NCBI GenBank assembly: GCA_964490845.1
Contig: CAZBED010000012.1
Coordinates: 19,081-83,080 of the forward strand
Direction of reading: 5' to 3'
From: JADJSS01 sp964490845
Lineage (GTDB): Bacteria; Bacteroidota; Bacteroidia; Chitinophagales; JADIYW01
DNA: 64,000 nucleotides
Under the pieces are notes generated by a model. It was not told the DNA's origin, searched no databases, and was given only the letters and a program-made list of their open reading frames with translations. The translations under genes and the position numbers were made by a program. Position 1 is the first letter of the stretch. Each line of letters starts with the position of its first letter. Positions 1 to 8,780 of this stretch are shown one piece after another.

Positions 1-1
1 A

Positions 2-964
2 TATTTTTCGCGGAAAGGATATGTGACAGCTAATATTGAATACAGAGTGGAGCAAACAAATATCATTTCCCCTTTTCTGAATTTCGGAGATGTCTATAAC
101 TGGTATCGCGCCATTGGAAGAGTGACGCAGGATATTAAAGCAGCTATACGCTACATTAAAAAAGATGTGGCGACGAATAATAATCAATACAAAGTGGACA
201 CCACGAAAATATTTTTATACGGCTCATCCGCCGGTGCCATCGGGGCGCTCCATGCTGTCTATTTAGATGATACCACCGAGATGGCGCCTTTGTTTAAAGC
301 AGCCTATAAAGATTTGGGTGGGTTGGACGGAAATAGTGTAAACCCTGGCTATTCCATGAAAGGAATAAAAGCAGTGGTGAGTTGCAGCGGTGCGTTGGAG
401 AATGTTAATTATATCAATAATAATACGGATATCGCTTATCTCGCCTTTCACAACAATCCGGATTTGACGGTGCCGTTTGATATGGGATGTTTCGTTACCG
501 TTGCCTGTCATTTGGGTTATTTTTATGGAGCGAACAGGATATATCCCAAAGCCAGAAGCCTCGGTATAAATGCCGAATTTTATCCTATCAATAAATTAGG
601 TCATCCGGTAGATGCTGTTGCTGATGAGACGACACACGCATTAGTCTTGCAAAAAACAACTGATTTCTTATACCGTATTCTGAACCCGGGAGTGGTTTCA
701 TCGGTTCGCCCTGATAGCTGGAAACAGCTCGAATTATTTCCCAATCCGTCTAGTGGTTCGTTCTCTGTTCAGATTCCAAAGGATATTCAGTACAAATCAG
801 TTACATTGGAAATCTTGAATATTGAAGGGCAATTGGTGTATTCTGCAGTCAGCAGGAATAAAGAAAAAATAGATGTGAGTGCGCAGCTTCCGAACGGTTT
901 GTATCTGCTAACACTAAAGACAGATACTCAGAATTATCTCTCTAAAATTAATATCGTTCACTAA
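2..964 (+). CDS. Secreted alpha/beta-hydrolase (esterase-like) with T9SS sorting domain, 5' truncated
   Basis: The reading frame is open to the left window edge, so the N-terminus, including any signal peptide, is missing; the GTG at 23 is only an internal codon (the text around it, GYVTANIEYR, is mid-domain in carboxylesterases). A nucleophile elbow GSSAGA at about residue 68 after the GTG fits the GxSxG motif of alpha/beta-hydrolases. A His in a 'GHPVDAV' context (about residue 193) could complete the triad. The last ~80 residues start with LFPNPSSGSF and end in LSKINIVH, which is a T9SS type A sorting domain, so the enzyme is probably exported and anchored at or released from the cell surface. 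The substrate is unknown. It converges with the PI-PLC-like gene 5 bp downstream; I see no terminator between them. Confidence 0.8.
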   Translation, partial: YFSRKGYVTANIEYRVEQTNIISPFLNFGDVYNWYRAIGRVTQDIKAAIRYIKKDVATNNNQYKVDTTKIFLYGSSAGAIGALHAVYLDDTTEMAPLFKAAYKDLGGLDGNSVNPGYSMKGIKAVVSCSGALENVNYINNNTDIAYLAFHNNPDLTVPFDMGCFVTVACHLGYFYGANRIYPKARSLGINAEFYPINKLGHPVDAVADETTHALVLQKTTDFLYRILNPGVVSSVRPDSWKQLELFPNPSSGSFSVQIPKDIQYKSVTLEILNIEGQLVYSAVSRNKEKIDVSAQLPNGLYLLTLKTDTQNYLSKINIVH

Positions 965-969
965 ACGAA

Positions 970-2124
970 TTATTGCTCTTTCAGTTTTATCATTGGCGCC
1001 GTTACGGGATTGATGATGCCGGTATCACCATGTGGAAACCTGCAGGAGTAGTTCCTGAACTTTTTAGGTTTGGTTTTGTAGCGAGGGTCGGGACGGTAGT
1101 AGTCGGAGGAAATTATCTGGGCACCACTTTCAAAGGCTTTCATCATCTGAGTATAATCGCCGCTTCTGTTTTGTTTGTTGGGATTGTCAGCCCTTGTCCG
1201 GATTATATATCCTTTCTGAACAGCCGCTTTAATTTCCTTCTCCTTTTCAATAGGGTCTTCATATTTTATAAATGCAGCTTCCGGATTGCCTTCTTTTGAA
1301 AACGTAAACATCAGCCTGCCTTCCAGATTCGGATGTCCGATTAAATAAGGTTTATCCGATTTTTCCATGGTGATAAAAATAAACTTACCGCGTGCTTCTC
1401 CAATACTGGGCCAGTTGTTCGCGGCAACGGCTTCGCTGAGTGTATTAAAATTTCCTCTTACCATATCCGGCGTGATTATTTTGTCGGGATGGTCGCCAAA
1501 AATTGCTTTTATTTCTGTATCGATATCATCACACAATGCAGGGGTGAAGGGGATAGCTTTTGCGAAGTGTAATTTTTTTAACGTAGATGCTATAGTTTCT
1601 TCCTTTCCTTCAATTAATATAAAAATTGGTAAATGTGTCGGATGCACGTCACTCCATTTTTTTAAATCTGCCAGCATACTTTTGAATGTGTAATACCGTG
1701 TATTATAATCGATGTCCGGGATATGCATAACCTTGAATCCGGGCTCTTTGAGTGCCGCAATACCGGATGCTTTCGGCTTACCTAACAGGTTATTTTTTTT
1801 TCTGTAATAAAATTGTCCGCCATGAGGGTCGGGATAGATGTCAATCTCAAAACTTCGGAGATGGAAAGAGTCCAGTTGTAGTTGTAAGGGTTCATGCTCA
1901 TAATCCAGTTCATGCGGGTCATATTCTTTTGGTAAAATGCCGCTCAGCCCTTTCAGAAAATTTAGTACAGGTTTATTTGCCCGCAGATGATAGCTGTTGT
2001 GGCTGCCAATAATTTGCAGTTGATTAATCTTTAAGGAGTCAATATTTACTGATGGTTGCCCATATCCAAAATGAAAGGATATCAGGATAATGAAAACAAA
2101 AATCGGATAACGCATGTGTAGCAT
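970..2124 (-). CDS. Secreted PI-PLC-like phosphodiesterase (calcium-dependent phosphoinositide PLC family)
   Basis: This 384-residue protein begins with a signal peptide (hydrophobic run FVFIILISFHFGYG). It carries the hallmark GSHNSYH near residue 40 and 'RSFEIDIYPDPHGG' near residue 90, the catalytic His and acidic metal-ligand regions of the PLC-like TIM barrel. The best family fit is the bacterial 'PI-PLC C1-like' group (PF16670 from memory). Such proteins are expected to cleave phosphodiester headgroups of phospholipids outside the cytoplasm. It lies 33 bp downstream of a close paralogue (2158-3333) with the same motifs, so the pair is a tandem duplication and probably co-transcribed. 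It lacks a Cys lipobox, unlike its paralogue, so it is likely soluble or periplasmic. Substrate specificity is not readable. Confidence 0.85.
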   Translation of the reverse strand: MLHMRYPIFVFIILISFHFGYGQPSVNIDSLKINQLQIIGSHNSYHLRANKPVLNFLKGLSGILPKEYDPHELDYEHEPLQLQLDSFHLRSFEIDIYPDPHGGQFYYRKKNNLLGKPKASGIAALKEPGFKVMHIPDIDYNTRYYTFKSMLADLKKWSDVHPTHLPIFILIEGKEETIASTLKKLHFAKAIPFTPALCDDIDTEIKAIFGDHPDKIITPDMVRGNFNTLSEAVAANNWPSIGEARGKFIFITMEKSDKPYLIGHPNLEGRLMFTFSKEGNPEAAFIKYEDPIEKEKEIKAAVQKGYIIRTRADNPNKQNRSGDYTQMMKAFESGAQIISSDYYRPDPRYKTKPKKFRNYSCRFPHGDTGIINPVTAPMIKLKEQ

Positions 2125-2157
2125 ACCTCTAAATTAACCAGAAATTCAGAAAAAATG

Positions 2158-3333
2158 TTATTCGGCAATTTTCCCAATCCCTTTCTTGTCGGCGGCACTC
2201 ACCGGATTAATTCTGGCCAGATCGCCATTTGGAAACTGGCATTTGTAATTAGTAAATTTAGTTGGTTGCGTTTCATACCGAGGGTCCGGCCTGTAGTAAT
2301 CTGTTGAGATAATTTGTCCGCCGCTGCGGAAGGCTGCTTCCTGATTAGCATAACTGCCTGTTCTGTTTTCACCATTCGGGCCATCGGCTCTGGTGCGGAT
2401 GATATAACCTGCTTCTACGGCGCTTTTAATTTTTGTCTCATCACCGGCAGCATCATTGTATTTTAAAAAAGCACTTTCCGGTGTCCCCGGATTATCCATA
2501 TATAAAAACATAGCCCTTCCCTGAAAAGACGGATGCCCCTGCAGGTACTCATTGTCTCCTCCGCCTTCCATGACGAATACAAACTTGCCTCTGCTTTCCC
2601 CTATGGTAGGCCAGCTGGCGGCGAGTACAGCTTCTTCTAAGGTAGCGAAACTGCCTCTCACTTTGTCAGGCGTTATTACTTTATCCAGTGCGTCGCCAAA
2701 AACACTTTTAATTTCCTTGTCTATATCATCGCATAAAGCCGGTGTAAATTTTATGGCAGTGGTAAATCCTAAAAATCCGAGTATATCGCCTACGGTAGAC
2801 TCTTTAGTCTCGATGTGCAGGAAAATAGGAATATGATTCGGGTGTGCATCCGACCAGGTTTTTAGAAACTGCAATGCGCTTTTAAACGTATAGAAGTGCG
2901 TTTCGTAATCGATATCCGGAATATGCAACACCTTAAAACCGGGTTGTTTTAACTCATCGACGCCGGAAGCTACCGGAAGTTGTGCAAACAAATTACCCTG
3001 TCTGTTATAAAATCTGCCTCCTGAGGGGTCGGCATACAGGTCGATTTCAAACCCTCTCATCTGATAAATATCCAATTGGTCTTCAAAGGGTTCATGATAA
3101 TAATCAAGGGCTTCCACCTTGTATTCTGCAGGCAGCAAGAAATTAATATTACTTAAAAAAGAAAACAGATTGTTCGGCATATGTTTATGGTAGCTGTTGT
3201 GGCTTCCTAAAATCTGTATCTGATTTAGTTTTAATTTATTGATTTCAGTCTGATCGGGAATGTTTGTATTGCTTTCTTTTGTACAACCGGCAATAATCCA
3301 AGTGAAAAAAAGTAGATAGATGTATGTTTTCAT
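2158..3333 (-). CDS. PI-PLC-like lipoprotein, paralogue of the next gene
   Basis: This 391-residue protein begins with a lipoprotein signal (TWIIAGC, lipid-attachment Cys near residue 17). The barrel motifs match its neighbour: GSHNSYHKH, 'RGFEIDLYADPSGG', 'KVLHIPDIDYETHFYTFKS' and a late 'QIISTDYYRPDPRY'. The shared blocks run the length of both proteins, so I read this as a tandem duplication in which one copy became membrane-anchored. The likely role is phosphodiesterase action on phosphoinositide-like or other phospholipid headgroups at the cell envelope. It is the upstream gene of the pair on the - strand. A TATCTTTA sequence (near-consensus -7 box) lies on the - strand a short distance before the start. 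Confidence 0.85.
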   Translation of the reverse strand: MKTYIYLLFFTWIIAGCTKESNTNIPDQTEINKLKLNQIQILGSHNSYHKHMPNNLFSFLSNINFLLPAEYKVEALDYYHEPFEDQLDIYQMRGFEIDLYADPSGGRFYNRQGNLFAQLPVASGVDELKQPGFKVLHIPDIDYETHFYTFKSALQFLKTWSDAHPNHIPIFLHIETKESTVGDILGFLGFTTAIKFTPALCDDIDKEIKSVFGDALDKVITPDKVRGSFATLEEAVLAASWPTIGESRGKFVFVMEGGGDNEYLQGHPSFQGRAMFLYMDNPGTPESAFLKYNDAAGDETKIKSAVEAGYIIRTRADGPNGENRTGSYANQEAAFRSGGQIISTDYYRPDPRYETQPTKFTNYKCQFPNGDLARINPVSAADKKGIGKIAE

Positions 3334-3398
3334 AGTGAAAATTCAAAGAGAATAAAGATAGTAAACTTTATTCACAAGGGAACATTCGGAAAATAAAA

Positions 3399-3419
3399 AA
3401 AGCGCCCGTTAGGCGCTTT
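3399..3419 (-). terminator. Rho-independent terminator of the DUF885 gene
   Basis: A perfect 8-bp stem (AAAGCGCC / GGCGCTTT) with a 5-nt loop. On the - strand it runs straight into a T-rich tract (TTTTTTATTTT). It lies about 90 bp after the stop codon of the DUF885 gene and before the start of the PI-PLC lipoprotein, so it separates the two transcription units. Confidence 0.85.
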
Positions 3420-3507
3420 AGAACTATTTTAGTCTGCTCATAAATTAGACTGCAATCTTATATTCAAGTTGTATCAAATTCATGGTAAACGCAACTTTTT
3501 TAACACA

Positions 3508-5244
3508 TTATTTTTGAGGTAATAACAACTCGCGGATATATTTGACAGGGGCACTGCCATAACCCAGAAAGGCTTCGTTAAACTGCTTTACAGTATATGT
3601 GTCCCCTTTCGCTTTTTTATACTCATCTCTCAGCTGCATAATTTCATGAAACCCGGTAAAATAACTGCAAAGTTGTACGCTGGTTAGTGTAGCCCGTTTC
3701 CATTTTCCCTCCGCTTCCGCCTGTTGCTGAAAGCCATGGTTGACCATCAGGTTCATTGCTTCCTCTTTGTTCATGTTTTTGGTATGGATACTGATGTCCA
3801 GAATGGTATTACAAACAGCCCTCAAGTTCCATTTGTAGTACATTAGCCACATTTCCGGTTCATTGTTGCCATATCCGTTTTCCATCATCATATATTCCGA
3901 GTAAACGGCCCAGCCTTCTATCATGGCGCCGTTTCCTAAGATGGATTTAATCATGGAAGGAGACTTATTGCTGTAAATTAATTGCACATAATGGCCGGGT
4001 ATAGCTTCATGGATATTCAGGATTTGAAGAATATAATGGTTATACTCTCTCAGGTAACTTTCTGCACGCTCTGCGCTCCATCCCTCCAGAGTGCCTACAT
4101 TGTAGTACGCGGTTCCATTTTTCTCATACGGCCCCGGTGAACTCATGGAGGCGCCGGCAACACCGGCCATATATCCGGGCTCTTTCCGCACTTTCAGCGG
4201 TTTCGCAGGATCCATATACACCAGGTTTTTTTCTTTTACAAAAGCGGTTAGTTCAGGCAACTGTTTTTCAATTTCCTGTTTGAAATTTTCCGGCTTGACG
4301 TGATAAACGGAGATGGTATCAATTACTTTTTTTATCAATACCAGTTTGTCTTTTGGCATTGGCTCATTTCCAAAGTATTTTGGCCAAAGTTTTGCAGCAA
4401 TCTTTCCCATTTCGGCGTGCAGGTAGTCTTTTCGGCTCAGGGCAGCTTCAAATATTTCATTGGAAGAATATCTGCTCTGCAAATCAAAATTGAATTTTTG
4501 GGCATATAAATCTGCACCCAGTCTGAAACTTCTGGGAAAATCATTTTTAAACGATTTCAGAAAACTGATATAACCGCGGATGGCTTCCGAGGCTTCTTTT
4601 CCTCTTTTGAGGTAGGCATCTTCTGTTTCCGGATAAAATTTCATTGCCTTCACAGAATCAACAAAATCAGTTTCAAACAAAGATAATGCTCCTTCGTTTT
4701 GGTCAATAGCCAGTTGCAGATGCTCTGCTGTAGGATTCTTGATGTTTTTTTGAGCGGCCGCATAGTAGGCCGGCACATTCTTCAGTTTGAGGTAAAAAAA
4801 CGATAATCTTGTTTTTAAAGGAGCGTAATTTTCAGATAATATATACGAAAATGACGCGCCGATATTGTAGTTAGAAGGATCCCATTCATGGGATTTCAGT
4901 GTTTCGATATCCCATCTTATTTTTTTCAGGAAATTCTCCATCAGATAATAGTCGGTTTTGTTGGCGCCGGTTAATTGATCAACAGGGAAACTTTTTAATT
5001 TTTTAAGCTCCACATCAGAAAAAGACAATTCTTTAGCGCGTTGGATGTCGGTTGGTGCGTAGAGGATGCTGTCATACTGGTGATAGCCTATCATGGTCGC
5101 CCAGTCAGGGTACATTTTCCATAACCTTTGTATGAATCCGACTTTATAGTTATTATATAATACGTTTTTAGAAGGGGGTTTTGAACCGGAAAATGACAGT
5201 AAAATGTTTAAAAAAATGACGAAGAAAAGACTTATCTTTCTCAT
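3508..5244 (-). CDS. DUF885 family secreted hydrolase
   Basis: A 578-residue protein with an N-terminal signal peptide (SLFFVIFLNILLSFSG). The DUF885 hallmark HEAIPGHYVQ lies near residue 409, followed by 'MIEGWAVYSEYMM' near residue 440; these resemble the HExxH plus downstream Glu of zinc metallopeptidases. Family members are annotated as predicted peptidases or hydrolases, and their biochemical role is poorly defined. The length is typical of the family. A TATTTTTG box on the - strand (5262-5269) lies 17 nt before the start codon and a strong terminator follows the gene, so it is probably monocistronic. It is divergent from the his operon. Confidence 0.85.
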   Translation of the reverse strand: MRKISLFFVIFLNILLSFSGSKPPSKNVLYNNYKVGFIQRLWKMYPDWATMIGYHQYDSILYAPTDIQRAKELSFSDVELKKLKSFPVDQLTGANKTDYYLMENFLKKIRWDIETLKSHEWDPSNYNIGASFSYILSENYAPLKTRLSFFYLKLKNVPAYYAAAQKNIKNPTAEHLQLAIDQNEGALSLFETDFVDSVKAMKFYPETEDAYLKRGKEASEAIRGYISFLKSFKNDFPRSFRLGADLYAQKFNFDLQSRYSSNEIFEAALSRKDYLHAEMGKIAAKLWPKYFGNEPMPKDKLVLIKKVIDTISVYHVKPENFKQEIEKQLPELTAFVKEKNLVYMDPAKPLKVRKEPGYMAGVAGASMSSPGPYEKNGTAYYNVGTLEGWSAERAESYLREYNHYILQILNIHEAIPGHYVQLIYSNKSPSMIKSILGNGAMIEGWAVYSEYMMMENGYGNNEPEMWLMYYKWNLRAVCNTILDISIHTKNMNKEEAMNLMVNHGFQQQAEAEGKWKRATLTSVQLCSYFTGFHEIMQLRDEYKKAKGDTYTVKQFNEAFLGYGSAPVKYIRELLLPQK

Positions 5245-5261
5245 AAGTGGAATTTAGTGTA

Positions 5262-5269
5262 CAAAAATA
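5262..5269 (-). promoter_or_regulatory. -7 promoter box for the DUF885 gene
   Basis: The - strand reads TATTTTTG, an exact match to the Bacteroidota -7 consensus TAnnTTTG, 17 nt upstream of the ATG at 5244. No clear -33 TTTG was found at the ideal spacing. Confidence 0.5.
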
Positions 5270-5330
5270 CAAATTCATTTCATTAATCTTAATTTAAAAC
5301 ACAGCACTCGTCAGTAGGCAGATGTTTTTG

Positions 5331-5338
5331 TAAATTTG
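5331..5338 (+). promoter_or_regulatory. -7 promoter box of the his leader transcript
   Basis: TAAATTTG matches the Bacteroidota -7 consensus exactly and ends 5 nt before the ATG of the histidine-rich leader peptide. If the start site is about 4 nt past the box, as is usual, the leader would have almost no 5' UTR. No good -33 TTTG is visible at 19-20 nt spacing. Confidence 0.55.
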
Positions 5339-5343
5339 AGTAG

Positions 5344-5394
5344 ATGTTACCTGTACTGCACTTATTTCATCACCTTTTTCATCACTCCCGATAG
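5344..5394 (+). CDS. hisL: Histidine leader peptide (his attenuator)
   Basis: This is a 16-codon open frame that reads MLPVLHLFHHLFHHSR and stops at TAG. Five of its 16 residues are His, in CAC or CAT codons, with two HH pairs. It lies directly after a -7 box and 71 bp before hisG. Such a density of His codons just before hisG is the signature of a leader peptide on which ribosomes stall when charged tRNA-His is scarce. A hairpin (5383-5388 with 5394-5399) overlaps its end. I infer attenuation control of hisGDCB; the terminator and antiterminator partners are less clear than in the trp leader of this window. Confidence 0.82.
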   Translation: MLPVLHLFHHLFHHSR

Positions 5395-5412
5395 GAGTGT
5401 GTGATTATTTTT
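5383..5412 (+). promoter_or_regulatory. Hairpin and T-rich tract in the his leader
   Basis: CACTCC (5383-5388) pairs with GGAGTG (5394-5399) around a 5-nt loop. A shifted alternative pairs ATCAC (5381-5385) with GTGAT (5401-5405), followed by TTATTTTT. The first arm contains the last two His codons of the leader peptide. A weaker AT-rich hairpin TGATT/AATCA (5402-5406/5415-5419) overlaps it, so alternative folds are possible. Whether this is the pause hairpin or the terminator cannot be settled by eye. Confidence 0.5.
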
Positions 5413-5453
5413 CAAATCATTTATATTTCCTGTTTTATTAATATTCAAACAAG

Positions 5454-5461
5454 TAAATTTG
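5454..5461 (+). promoter_or_regulatory. Second -7-like box directly before hisG
   Basis: TAAATTTG again matches TAnnTTTG exactly and ends 4 nt before the hisG ATG. It could give a leaderless hisG transcript that bypasses the attenuator. It could also be chance in an AT-rich spacer, because no -33 element is evident. Confidence 0.35.
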
Positions 5462-5465
5462 TAGT

Positions 5466-6323
5466 ATGCAACGATTAAAACTCGCTATACAGAAAAAAGG
5501 AAGACTGAGTGATGATTCCATCCAGTTGATTCATGAATGTGATATTTCATTCCCGAACAGTTCCGGGAAACTGGTTACATCCGCCTATGATTTTCCGGTA
5601 GATATTTTATTTCTGCGCGATGACGATATTCCGGATTATGTGCAGGATGGAGTAGCCGATATAGGTATTGTAGGGGAAAATGTATTGGTGGAATCTGATA
5701 AACAAGTGGATGAGGTGCTGAAAATGGGTTTCGGGAAATGCCGCTTGTCCTTAGCGGTTCCGAGAAACCTTGATTTTAAATCGATAAAAGACCTCGAGAG
5801 TAAATCAATTGCCACTTCTTATCCGAGGATCTTACAGCGTTACCTCGATACAAATGATGTTAAAGCGGATATTCATGTAATCAGCGGTTCCGTAGAGATT
5901 GCACCAGGCATCGGTTTAGCAGACGCTATCTGTGACATTGTTTCTACCGGTTCCACTTTGTTGAGTAACGGATTGAAAGAAGTGGAACAGATTTTTCATT
6001 CAGAAGCGGTATTGATAAAGAATAAGCATTTGTCTGACGAAAAAAATGACATCCTGCACCAGTTGTTGTTTCGCATTGAGGCCGTAAAAAGAGCACAAAA
6101 AAACAAATATATTTTATTGAACGCGCCCAATGAAAGCTTGGAAAAGATAATCTCATTATTGCCCGGTATAAATTCTCCGACAGTACAGGCGCTGGCTAAA
6201 GATGGCTGGAGTTCGGTACATTCCGTTATTACGGAAAAAGATTTCTGGGAAAAAATTCAGCAACTGAAAGATGCAGGTGCAGAAGGTATCCTGGTGATGC
6301 CGATTGAAAAATTAATTTATTAA
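5466..6323 (+). CDS. hisG: ATP phosphoribosyltransferase, long form
   Basis: HisG catalyses the first step of histidine biosynthesis, condensing ATP with PRPP. At 285 residues it is the long form, with a C-terminal ACT-like regulatory domain, so no HisZ partner is needed. Motifs include 'LAIQKKGRLSDDS' at the N-terminus, 'GVADIGIVGENVLVE' near residue 65 and the PRPP-binding segment 'ADAICDIVSTGSTL' near residue 150. The C-terminal part (about 215-285) carries 'GINSPTVQALAKDGW'. It is the first structural gene of a his block with hisD, hisC and hisB following on the same strand. Feedback inhibition by histidine is expected from the domain layout, and the upstream leader peptide adds transcriptional control. 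Confidence 0.97.
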   Translation: MQRLKLAIQKKGRLSDDSIQLIHECDISFPNSSGKLVTSAYDFPVDILFLRDDDIPDYVQDGVADIGIVGENVLVESDKQVDEVLKMGFGKCRLSLAVPRNLDFKSIKDLESKSIATSYPRILQRYLDTNDVKADIHVISGSVEIAPGIGLADAICDIVSTGSTLLSNGLKEVEQIFHSEAVLIKNKHLSDEKNDILHQLLFRIEAVKRAQKNKYILLNAPNESLEKIISLLPGINSPTVQALAKDGWSSVHSVITEKDFWEKIQQLKDAGAEGILVMPIEKLIY

Positions 6324-6365
6324 GTTAACCACTCTCACAAGCTGAGAGATAAAAGGGATGAAATT

Positions 6366-7643
6366 ATGCAATTTATAAAATACCCTTTAAGAGAATCCTG
6401 GGGCGAACTGCTGAAACGACCCACAACTTCCTTGGAAGAAATTGAAGGAAGAGTGATTCCTGTTTTGCAGGATATTAAACAGCGGGGCGATGAAGCGCTG
6501 AAAGCGTATACTGAAAAATTTGATGGAGTACAGCTGGATAGCATTGCTGTTTCTGAACAGGAAATTTTACAGGCTGTCAGTGAGGTTTCTCCGGTATTGA
6601 AAGAAGCAATACAAACCGCCAAAAGAAACATAGAGCAATTCCATGTATCACAACAACAGCCTTTGGAAGCCGTTGAAACGATGCCGGGTGTACATTGCTG
6701 GAGAAAATCCGTCGCCATTGATAAGGTCGGATTATATGTACCCGGTGGTACGGCGCCATTATTTTCTACGGTGCTGATGCTGGCCGTTCCTGCTAAGATA
6801 GCAGGCTGCAAGGAGGTGGTGTTGTGCTCCCCGCCGGATAAAAACGGGAATATCCATCCTGCGATTATTTATACCGCTCATTTGTGCGGCGTGACTAAAC
6901 TATACAAAATCGGAGGCGCTCAGGCGATAGCGGCAATGGCTTACGGCACAGAATCTGTTCCGCAGGTACACAAGATCTTCGGCCCGGGTAATCAGTATGT
7001 GACGGCTGCAAAACAATTAGTGAACAAAGAGGGGATAGCCATTGATATGCCGGCCGGTCCCAGTGAGGTGCTGGTTATTGGCGATGATGAGTCCCGCCCG
7101 GATTTCATTGCCGCTGATTTGCTGTCGCAGGCGGAACATGGCATAGACAGCCAGGTGTTATTCGTTACGACGGAGGAAGCCTATCTGAATTTAGTGCACT
7201 TCGCAATAGATCAGCAATTACAGAATCTGCCAAGAAAGGAGATTATACAGCAAACTTTAGTGAACAGTAAACTGATAGTCGTAAAAGATATCGAAGAGGC
7301 TATTGAATTGAGCAACTACTATGCGCCGGAACATTTAATCCTGCAGACGAGAAACGCAGAACTGCTGGCTGAAAAAGTGGTGAATGCGGGTTCTGTCTTT
7401 ATAGGACATTATGCACCGGAAAGTGCCGGAGATTATGCCAGCGGCACCAATCACACGTTGCCGACAAACGGACATGCGCGTGCATACAGCGGCGTTTCTT
7501 TGGATAGTTTTGTCAAAAAAATCACGTTTCAGCAAATCACTAAAGAGGGATTACAGCAGCTTGGAGAAACAATAGAAGTGATGGCAGCCAATGAGCAGTT
7601 GGACGCACATAAAAATGCCGTTACGATTCGGTTGAGAAGTTAA
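6366..7643 (+). CDS. hisD: Histidinol dehydrogenase
   Basis: HisD oxidises L-histidinol to L-histidine with two NAD+, the last steps of the pathway. The 425-residue length is standard. Visible motifs: 'KVGLYVPGGTAPLFSTVLM' around residue 120, 'IFGPGNQYVTAAK' near 210, the Zn-ligand region QAEHG (Gln255, His258), and 'HTLPTNGHARAYSG' near 363, where the catalytic His and Zn ligands lie. The gap to hisG is 42 bp and holds a small hairpin (CTCTCA/TGAGAG, 6332-6348), so the genes are probably co-transcribed. Nothing is missing or truncated. Confidence 0.97.
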   Translation: MQFIKYPLRESWGELLKRPTTSLEEIEGRVIPVLQDIKQRGDEALKAYTEKFDGVQLDSIAVSEQEILQAVSEVSPVLKEAIQTAKRNIEQFHVSQQQPLEAVETMPGVHCWRKSVAIDKVGLYVPGGTAPLFSTVLMLAVPAKIAGCKEVVLCSPPDKNGNIHPAIIYTAHLCGVTKLYKIGGAQAIAAMAYGTESVPQVHKIFGPGNQYVTAAKQLVNKEGIAIDMPAGPSEVLVIGDDESRPDFIAADLLSQAEHGIDSQVLFVTTEEAYLNLVHFAIDQQLQNLPRKEIIQQTLVNSKLIVVKDIEEAIELSNYYAPEHLILQTRNAELLAEKVVNAGSVFIGHYAPESAGDYASGTNHTLPTNGHARAYSGVSLDSFVKKITFQQITKEGLQQLGETIEVMAANEQLDAHKNAVTIRLRS

Positions 7644-7700
7644 AAGGTAATAGTTGAAGGTTATGTGGGATTAAAAACCTGTAACGAATAACGATAACTA

Positions 7701-8771
7701 ATGAAAACAACAATAAACATTAAAAATCTGGTTTGTCCTCATATCCTCACGATGCAGGCATATTCCTCCGCACGGATGGAATATGAAGGAAAAGAAGGGG
7801 TGTTTCTGGATGCGAATGAAAACAGTTTAGGTTCGGTTACGGATGAATTGCATAACCGGTATCCGGATCCGCTGCAAACGGATTTGAAGATTGAACTGGC
7901 CCGTTATGAACAATTACATACCGATCAGATTTTTCTGGGCAATGGAAGTGACGAATGCATCAATGTCCTGATTCAATGTTTTTGTATTTCCGGTAAGGAT
8001 AAGGTGATGATTTTTCCGCCGTCGTTTTCCATGTACGAACATGCTTCGCATGTCATGAATATAGGCATAAAGGAGGTCTTGCTGCAGGAAGAAACCTTTC
8101 AGTTAAGATTGGATGAAATTAAAAAAGTAATGGAGTCGGAACAGGAAAAATTGAAGTTGATTTTTATATGTTCACCGAATAATCCGACTGGTAACCTGAT
8201 AAATGAAAATGATATTGAGGAGTTGCTGAGTGTGTTTAAAGGATTGGTGGTAATCGACGAAGCCTATCAGGATTTTGCCGGCAACAGCAGCTGGACGGAA
8301 CGTTTGGATGAATTTCAGAATCTGGTGGTGATAAAAACCTTCTCGAAAGCATGGGGCATGGCGGACGCGCGTCTCGGGATGTTGTTTGCGAATCCTGAAA
8401 TTATCCATTACATGAACGTCATAAAAATGCCGTATAATGTCAGTCAGCATACCATTCAGCTGGCATTGGAAGCGTTGCGGAAAAAAGATAAGAAAGAATC
8501 GTTTATCAGAGAATTACTGGAGGGAAGAGCCATGCTGGAAAGGGAGATGCAGAAAATTCCATTTATTGAGAAGGTATACCCGTCGGATACCAATTTTATC
8601 CTGTTTAGGGTGCCGGATGCCAATGGCTTATACCAGTATCTGTTAGGGCAGAAAGTGATTGTCCGCAACAGAGATAAAGCACCTTTGCTAAAAGGATGTC
8701 TGCGTGTGAGTGTAGGTACGAAGGAAGAAAATGAAAAATTTATTATAGCATTAAAAAACTACAAAGCTTAA
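7701..8771 (+). CDS. hisC: Histidinol-phosphate aminotransferase
   Basis: HisC transfers the amino group from glutamate to imidazole-acetol phosphate, using PLP. The 356-residue protein is a fold-type I aminotransferase. 'LDANENSLG' at about residue 34 is the classic HisC N-terminal motif, 'ICSPNNPTGN' lies near 157, and the Schiff-base Lys is in 'TFSKAWGMADARLG' near residue 216. The C-terminal 'LRVSVGTKEENEKF' is also typical. It follows hisD after 57 bp and precedes hisB by only 9 bp, consistent with one operon. Confidence 0.96.
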   Translation: MKTTINIKNLVCPHILTMQAYSSARMEYEGKEGVFLDANENSLGSVTDELHNRYPDPLQTDLKIELARYEQLHTDQIFLGNGSDECINVLIQCFCISGKDKVMIFPPSFSMYEHASHVMNIGIKEVLLQEETFQLRLDEIKKVMESEQEKLKLIFICSPNNPTGNLINENDIEELLSVFKGLVVIDEAYQDFAGNSSWTERLDEFQNLVVIKTFSKAWGMADARLGMLFANPEIIHYMNVIKMPYNVSQHTIQLALEALRKKDKKESFIRELLEGRAMLEREMQKIPFIEKVYPSDTNFILFRVPDANGLYQYLLGQKVIVRNRDKAPLLKGCLRVSVGTKEENEKFIIALKNYKA

Positions 8772-8780
8772 TTTTAGTCT

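Noticed and set aside
970..2012. Several + strand open frames inside the PI-PLC-like genes
   Set aside because: They are shadows of well-supported - strand genes, with no start signals or domain content.
6332..6360. CTGAGAG...AAAAGGGATGAA before hisD, like part of a TPP riboswitch
   Set aside because: Only a few bases fit; the core and the downstream helix are missing and the gene is not thiamine-related.
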